A stretch of 64,000 bases of DNA from Saxidomus purpurata (taxonomy: Eukaryota > Mollusca > Bivalvia > Venerida > Veneridae): positions 15,034,935 through 15,098,934 of the forward strand of contig JAFMSR010000003.1 of NCBI GenBank assembly GCA_022818135.1, given 5' to 3'. The notes under the pieces are model-generated. The model had not been told where the DNA came from. It searched no databases and saw only the letters and a list, made by a program, of their open reading frames with translations. A program made the translations under genes and the position numbers. Below are positions 58,325 through 64,000 of the stretch, in pieces. Each line of letters begins with the position of its first letter. Position 1 is the first letter of the stretch.

Positions 58325-60704
58325 CGAGAGGTCCTGGATAAAGTTGATTTCCGTTCACATGGCCTACAATCTAGTGATCTGCCGTGTCTTCCAACAGAAA
58401 GATGTTCCGTACATAAGACGAAGCTGTTGGACAGGTATTGTGGGAACCATGACGAGATCGTCTGCGGTACTTGTGTAGCTCTAAATCATAAGTAACAATT
58501 CTCGAATTGCAATGACAAAATATGCGTCTAAACCCCAAATGGAGACATAGCACGTAGCTGTCCGTCCGTTACCACTTGCTTTGTCTGTAGCATAATCGTC
58601 TGCATACTTGGAATGTAGGCAGAAGACAACAAGGCTGCCAGTCTGTTCACACATGGCCGAGTGTCGTTAATGAGCACTTGATAGCCAACATTAATTTTTA
58701 TGTACTATACACTTAAATGTTGCTCGTTCTGTGCTGCTGAATAAATTCAAAAGCGTAAGAAATAAATTTCAAAAGTTTCATACAAAAGTAAATCCGAGAG
58801 ATAATATAAGTTATACTAATCTACATGGTAAATGGCAAGAGTTGTCATTAAAGGAACATTTGTCACATTTTGTAGTACCCTCTGCTTTTATTCATCTTCA
58901 TGCTTTGGTACAATATGAGAGCTGAAAACTGAAGGCCATACCTCTTAGTTTATATGAATGTATTTTAGTTCGATCACGAAGAAAGCTCCGTAGCTTATTG
59001 AATCACTCTCGAATACTCACTCGTGATGTCATCACGCTCACGAGAGAGAAGTAGCGAGTTTTTTATCACTGCTACCCATTTACAGCTGTATGGACTGAGG
59101 TACGTGTGACATCAGTGTCTTTGCCCAAGGACACACCTCGAGCTCGGGCTAGGATTCGAACCCGGCGCCTGCCGTTCCGGAGGCGAACGCCCTAACCACT
59201 GAGCTATCGAGGCTTACACATACAGGCCATACATCTGATAAGAATTACTTTCAGTGCTGGCTTTCACCTACCTTCTAGTTATTGTGAAGTTAAAAACACT
59301 CCGTAAGAATAAGCTTGTATTGTATAAACAGCTACATGTACTTGTATCTATTTTTACTTGCCAGGACTTGCATTCAATTCCAGAGGATATTGCATCCAAT
59401 TCCAGAGGATATTGAAATGTTATACCAACAATCAATATTTGGCGAGACTATTAGAAAACTAAACGCAGCAAAGAAAACGCTCGAGGATATAAACAAGACG
59501 AAGGATTGCCTTTTGAAAAAGTTGAAGGAACAGAAAAATGAAATAATTAATTCAATTGGACAGCTTAGAAAAGAAATAGAAACTGTGATTTTTCAGCTTG
59601 AAAAAGATTCTATTAGCATGGTTGAGTCACAGTTTGAAAGCATTGCAGCGGCATTACAAAAGAGATCAGCGAGGCAAGTGAATGTGACTTTGGACAATTT
59701 GTGGACAAACTTGAAAAGTGTGTTGGAAACAAAGCTCAGGAGTTTGTTTTTGTGAAAAAGGCCGAGAAGAATATCAGGGACGCTTCAGAAGCAGAAAGTC
59801 GCCTTAACAGAACAAGGGAAGTTGAATTAGTTTTTCAAGCTGATACGAAAATTCCAAACTCCTTACAACAGCTGAAGACTTTTGGAGATGTCTCTACACA
59901 CGTAATCCAAACCAAGCTAAAGACAAAAGCCTACGTGGTAAAAGCAAAGCAAAATATCAACATCAAACTAAAAGAGGATACAAAAGGTTACATCATATAT
60001 GGATCCTGTTTCACTACAGAAGGTGACCTACTCTTGACAGATTATCAAAACCAAAGATTGAAACGTGTCAAAATGTCAACAGGTCGTGTAAAAGACCATC
60101 TAGATCTTGATTATAAACCTAATGCTGCCTGTCAGATAAGTAAAGGTGGAGTTGCCGTCAGCATGGAAAACAGCACGATTCAGTTTGTGTCTGTTGGCGA
60201 CAAGTTGAAAACTACATGCCAACTGAAACTTAATCATCGTTGTTATGGTCTGTCCTTCAAGGATGTAAAGCTGTTTGTGTCTGATAGAGGGGGAACGGTA
60301 TACATCCACGACAAGACTGGTCGCATGCTAGGTAAAATAAGCACCAACCAGACTGGCAAGCCTTATTTGGTAGTAGCAAACATATTATTCACAGTTCCAA
60401 TGGAGACAAGGTGTTTGTTACTGATTACGACAAAGGCTTGGTAATCTTAGACAAAATGGGAAATTATGAAACAACATTTACTGATCCTGATTTAGTTTTG
60501 GCCTAAGGTGTCTGTTCGGATGGGAGAGGAAACATATTTGTTAGTGGGATCTCCTCCAAGATTGTCCAGATAAGCGAAATATCTAACACAAAGACAGGTG
60601 TGCTTAATGATATGAAAGAGTGCCATTCAGTTTGTTTTGATCCACAACAGAACAAACTAGTCATCACTCGGTCAGAAGATATGGTATACATCTATGAGCT
60701 AGAA
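58325..60704 (+). pseudogene. Recent pseudogene of TRIM-like gene A
   Basis: Exon 1 is cut at the 5' end: homology starts at GTCCTGGATAAAG (58331), so the start codon and B-box1 are gone and B-box2 remains to 58493. The intron (58494 to about 59360) is alignable with that of gene A. Exon 2 (about 59364-60704) has lost the normal acceptor and carries a 22 bp tandem duplication at 59371-59414. It also has a 1 bp deletion near 59658, a 6 bp in-frame deletion near 59686, a 1 bp deletion near 60362 and a nonsense TAA at 60504. The stop region and 3' UTR match gene A closely, with AATAAA at 60832. High similarity to A implies recent duplication. Confidence 0.9.
58946..59223 (-). mobile_element. tRNA-derived SINE with target-site duplication
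   Basis: Read on the minus strand, it starts AAGCCTCGATAGCTCAGTGG (A box) and has a B box GGGTTCGAATCC, GTGTCCTTGGGCAAAGACAC and a 3' end near CAATAAGCTACGGAGCTTTC. It sits between AGGCCATACCTCT (58933-58945) and AGGCCATACATCT (59224-59236), a 13 bp duplication. Gene A's intron has a single copy of that site, so it inserted after the A/pseudogene split. A relative is at 62388-62600. Confidence 0.88.
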
Positions 60705-60849
60705 TGAACCAAAGTTTGAAAAAAGCACAGAGCGCAACGTCAAAGGAAGTCCTAGATATTATCATAGGAAATTTTCAAATTTCATAGTTACTCGGATTGT
60801 ATAAATATAATGTTTATTTCGATTTGCTGGTAATAAAAAGATGAAGTTT

Positions 60850-61480
60850 TGTAAAGTTGAAATACTTGACACGCTACTAAAGCACTATTTTTGTCAGACT
60901 ACACAGAAAACGCCCCCATATCTTTCTTAAAATACCAACATTTGATACTATAATTCAATAATAAAAGTATCGTATAGCGGTATGTTTCTGCTGTAAGGTA
61001 ACCACTTTACAGTTTGCAATAATTAACACCGAAACTATTTACTGTAAGATAAATATTTCAACACATAGTGCCCAGAACTGTCAGCCGTTGACTTTGTTTG
61101 TTGAGAGCAAACTATGTTATCAACAAAATGTTTGAGATTATTATCTTACAATTACTATCACACACATGACATAATTAACTCATTCCCCTCCATTACATTC
61201 AAATTTTGCTTGTTAAGTAAATCTACCCACGCTCCTACCACAAAATTAAACGAACCAAAAAACACAATGAAAGAATTCCTGATCGTTTTTCATCCACCGA
61301 CATGTTCTTCCATAAAAGAAATTTACCACCCATCGCTGAATATTAAATGGAATAGCATTATAGCCCTACCAAACAATATTCTCAAACTAAAAGATTTCCC
61401 GAAATGTTCGCAACAAACCGAGCATACTTTACCGTGTTTTCTAGCAATCATTATAACTGACAACTATGTACTGTGTTAAC
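60850..61480. other. Intergenic, no recognised gene
   Basis: Beyond the pseudogene's 3' UTR homology this holds a 121-codon open frame (61114-61479) with no recognisable domain, biased composition and no homologue in the window. I do not call it a gene. Confidence 0.4.
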
Positions 61481-61519
61481 ATGAAGAGTACAATTATGGC
61501 AAGCTAATTTACTATTTAA

Positions 61520-62260
61520 TAAAAAATTTAATAAAAATAGAGACATCTCTCTAATTTCATAGAAATATCCCCTAGAATAGGAGAATATCTCTTAAATTAA
61601 GATATATCTCTGTTAAACTGGGGATATCTTTATCTCCCATGTTTCACGATACTAAAGAGATTTACTTAATGTTTTTCGGTGGTTTATCGAAATATAACGG
61701 TGAATTATATCCCGATGAACTCACTGTCCACTCAGTGAAAATTATCATAATTTTCTACCCGGTTTAACGTCAAAATATATACCGATCGTAACGAACGCCG
61801 GAAACCATACGACGTTGACGTCGTTAAAATGACGTCATGTTTGTTATGCTTTCTGATGACGTTTCTCGCGATTTTACACATTTTTATTGAAACAAACTCA
61901 ACAAAAGTAGAGTTATAGACATAAAATTGTTGGTATCGATGTAATATCGCGATGATTTCACCCGTGAGCACCAAAAGTAGTTATTTTGTAGTTAGCTATC
62001 TATTTTGGTGCCCACTCGGTGAAATTATAACGTGATATTATACCAAAACCAATAAGTATCCTCTATATCTCTCCTACCTACTATTAAAACAGAGATATGT
62101 ATATCTCAAACTTAGAGAGATATCTCTCTATTCTAATCGTGAGAGAGATTTCTGTTTTGATGACAGATATCTTTCTGATTGCCGTAAAGAGATATATGTT
62201 TCATTATAAAGATATCTCTTTCTTTTACAAAGATAGATATCTCCCATAAGGTAAAATAAC
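61520..62260. repeat. Palindrome-rich repeat with GAGATATCTC motifs
   Basis: Many copies of GAGATATCTC-like words (61525-61640 and 62050-62245) flank a centre holding CACTCAGTGAAAATTA and a strong inverted pair: TTTCACCCGTGAGCACCAAAA at 61956 with TTTTGGTGCCCACTCGGTGAAAT at 62003. The arrangement suggests one or two nested MITE-like elements. Non-coding. Confidence 0.55.
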
Positions 62261-62387
62261 TTATCTTGTTGCCATATGTGGCTCCCTCACGCGAGCTTTC
62301 CGGTTTCCTCCCACAAAAAAGCTCATGTTAGCTTATGTTTGTGCGTCATACACCACCATGGTTATGGTCGCTTTCGAAAATAAATTT

Positions 62388-62600
62388 TATAGACGTTCGC
62401 CTCCGAAACGGGAGGTCCTGGATTCGAATCCCGGCCCGAGCACGGTGTGTTCATGGGCAAAGACACTGATGCCACACGTGCCTCAGTCCACTCAGCTATG
62501 AATGGGTAGCATTGATGAAACACTTGCTGCCCCTCTCTGGAATGAGTGTTCGAGAGCGAATCAATAAGCTATGGAGCTTTCTTCGCAATAAGATAATTTC
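62388..62600 (+). mobile_element. 5'-truncated SINE, same family as 58946-59223
   Basis: It starts within the tRNA head at ACGTTCGCCTCCG and has a B box GGATTCGAATCCC, a GGGCAAAGACACTGATGCCA core and the tail GAATCAATAAGCTATGGAGC followed by TTTCTTCGCAATAAGATAAT. The A box is absent, so it is not a source element. Confidence 0.8.
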
Positions 62601-63539
62601 GTATAAACCAAAAAAAAATCGTTAGGCAAATGATGTACGCCAAAAACCGTTACAATAAGTTTATTAATTACTCAGAAAAGCCTTTTTATACCGACATAAT
62701 CGCTCTTTGCTGATTACGGAAGATAATCATATGCATAACACGGAAAAGTACGGATATTTACGGAAATTTACGGAAACGTACGGAGCTCGATATAAGAGTT
62801 TGTAGTTTGATTTTCAAATTTCCGATATTTCATTGACAACTTTGATAGTTACGAACGATTACATATATATTTACCTAAAAATAAATTTCTCTAAAAAAAG
62901 ATATAATTTACGTACATTCCCGAGAAGGAACTCACGCGATCAAAATCACCCGCCATTTATCGAGGACGCTGCATGTCAAGGCCCAGTGAACGGTTTCACC
63001 GATTACAACTACAAGGTAACCCAGAATCATTTTTGGTTTTCTCTGTTATACACATTGTACAGTACTGTATTTATATTTCATTGCTGGTATTGCTTTGTTT
63101 ATTTCTGTTTCAAGGTCTTGTTCTTGGTACACAATAATTTTCGATCCACATCATCAGATCATATCGCTTGAAGTTGTACAAAGCGCAGATCGAATTATTT
63201 TTATTGGCTTAAACAATTTATAATGTTGACTATGTGATTATTTTTCATTTAACGTACGTTTTATAATAAAACAAACTTCCAACCCATATATTTGTGAATC
63301 ATTCATTCTGTGTCATATATTGAATTTTGTCCTCTGCACATTTCGACCCGCGCTTTAGGTAAGGTTCAGCGCAAAACACGTAGGTCAAAAGTTGTTTTTC
63401 GGGGAGTAAACCCGTAGCCCCCAGGCCTTCAGCGCTCACAGCTCTTTGATTAAATCTGTAGGTATAAATATGTACATGTACTTGCAGGTACAAATTTAAT
63501 ACTAGTTGCTATATCTGTTACTTTTGACCGAAATGGTAC
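62601..63539. other. Intergenic; possible isolated exon
   Basis: Mostly AT-rich. TACGGA recurs at short intervals near 62745-62785. A 112-codon open frame (62833-63171) contains an exon-like segment, RNSRDQNHPPFIEDAACQGP, followed by a possible GTAACC donor near 63017. No family was recognised. Confidence 0.3.
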
Positions 63540-64000
63540 GTCATAGAGCAGAGAGAAAAAGTCAACGTTCTGTTGTGTAATAACATATACTGTTCTCAGT
63601 TTTTATGTAGTTATTTCATATTTCCTCCGCCATCACACGTACTGTTAGGAACTAGATGTATAGAAATTTCTGAATTGGCTGGTCTACATTTTTAATTTTG
63701 GGAGTAGCATTTATCACTGACATTACATGTACATGTATTGTGTTTTTGTGTCAAAAAGTGTGAATACTGAATTGACAGAGATCTAGTTAAGGAGTGAGAA
63801 GGTGGCTGACTAAACATCGGGGACCATAAATAGATTAGTCTTGGTTATATATTGTATGTCTGTTTTAAATAAAAACAAATTTTAAGTTACCCTGTAACAC
63901 AATCACAACGGACATTTACTGTTCACATGGGCACACCATGAACATCTACTTTGTTAACAGCTTAAAGGGATAAGTACAATGTCACAAAGAAGTCAGTGAG
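63540..64000 (+). repeat. Third copy of the TRIM-cluster spacer, cut by the window end
   Basis: It matches the gene A spacer (43000-43380, 44385-44490) and the gene B spacer (51290-51420, 52590-52810). Landmarks are GTAGTTATTTCATATTTCCT, CTGTTAGGAACT, GAATTGGCTGGT, AAATAGATTAGTCTTGG, CGGACATTTACTGTTCACAT and CATCTACTTTGTTAACAGC. It lacks the 1 kb element seen in the gene A spacer. The window ends inside it, with gene sequence expected to follow. Confidence 0.8.

Noticed and set aside
61114..61479. 121-codon open frame as a possible gene
   Set aside because: No recognisable domain, no splice context and AT-biased composition. Chance is a sufficient explanation.
62833..63171. 112-codon frame with an exon-like segment
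   Set aside because: Only a short stretch looks coding and I recognise no family, so it is left as a note in the intergenic entry.
1..64000. CRISPR array, bacterial operon or integrated virus
   Set aside because: Repeats lack spacer architecture and genes are intron-containing animal genes. No reverse transcriptase, capsid or integrase coding sequence was seen.

Overview
The window is nuclear DNA of an invertebrate animal, most likely a bivalve mollusc. The evidence is AT-rich sequence, short GT-AG exons in long introns, three conserved animal housekeeping genes, tRNA-headed SINEs, TA-flanked MITEs, and many copies of the palindrome-headed elements with 150-170 bp internal tandem units that are typical of bivalve genomes. 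The exact species cannot be read from the sequence.

Layout: (1) 1-11078, plus strand: the last 13 coding exons of a TTLL12 (SET-like/TTL-like) orthologue; its first exon lies before the window. (2) 13158-19346, minus strand: a complete ten-exon RPF2 orthologue (Brix-domain 60S assembly factor, 307 aa), convergent with TTLL12. (3) 22004-38741, plus strand: a complete SON orthologue (13 coding exons, 997 aa: Lys/Asp-rich N-terminus, RS domain, G-patch, dsRNA-binding domain). Its 7.5 kb intron 9 holds two minisatellites, a MITE and satellite-type elements. (4) about 42.8 kb to the end: a tandemly duplicated family of RING-less TRIM-like genes (two B-boxes, coiled coil, six-bladed NHL-like propeller). 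There are two intact two-exon genes (A at 45465-47897, 558 aa; B at 53754-56459, 557 aa), one orphan first exon with a crippled B-box1 (49988-50341), one heavily decayed propeller relic (57.7-58.26 kb) and one recent pseudogene of A (58.3-60.7 kb). Homologous spacer DNA precedes A, precedes B, and starts again at 63.54 kb, so another copy probably follows just outside the window.

The first three genes are single-copy cell-biology genes with no evident functional link: tubulin/chromatin modification, 60S ribosome assembly and nuclear-speckle splicing. The last 21 kb is the dynamic part. Paralogous empty sites there show that a SINE, a MITE and two satellite-type elements inserted after the duplications. 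A 900 bp fold-back element with 8 bp target-site duplications lies between two family members. The most novel-looking items are the RING-less B-box/propeller birth-and-death cluster and the fold-back element.
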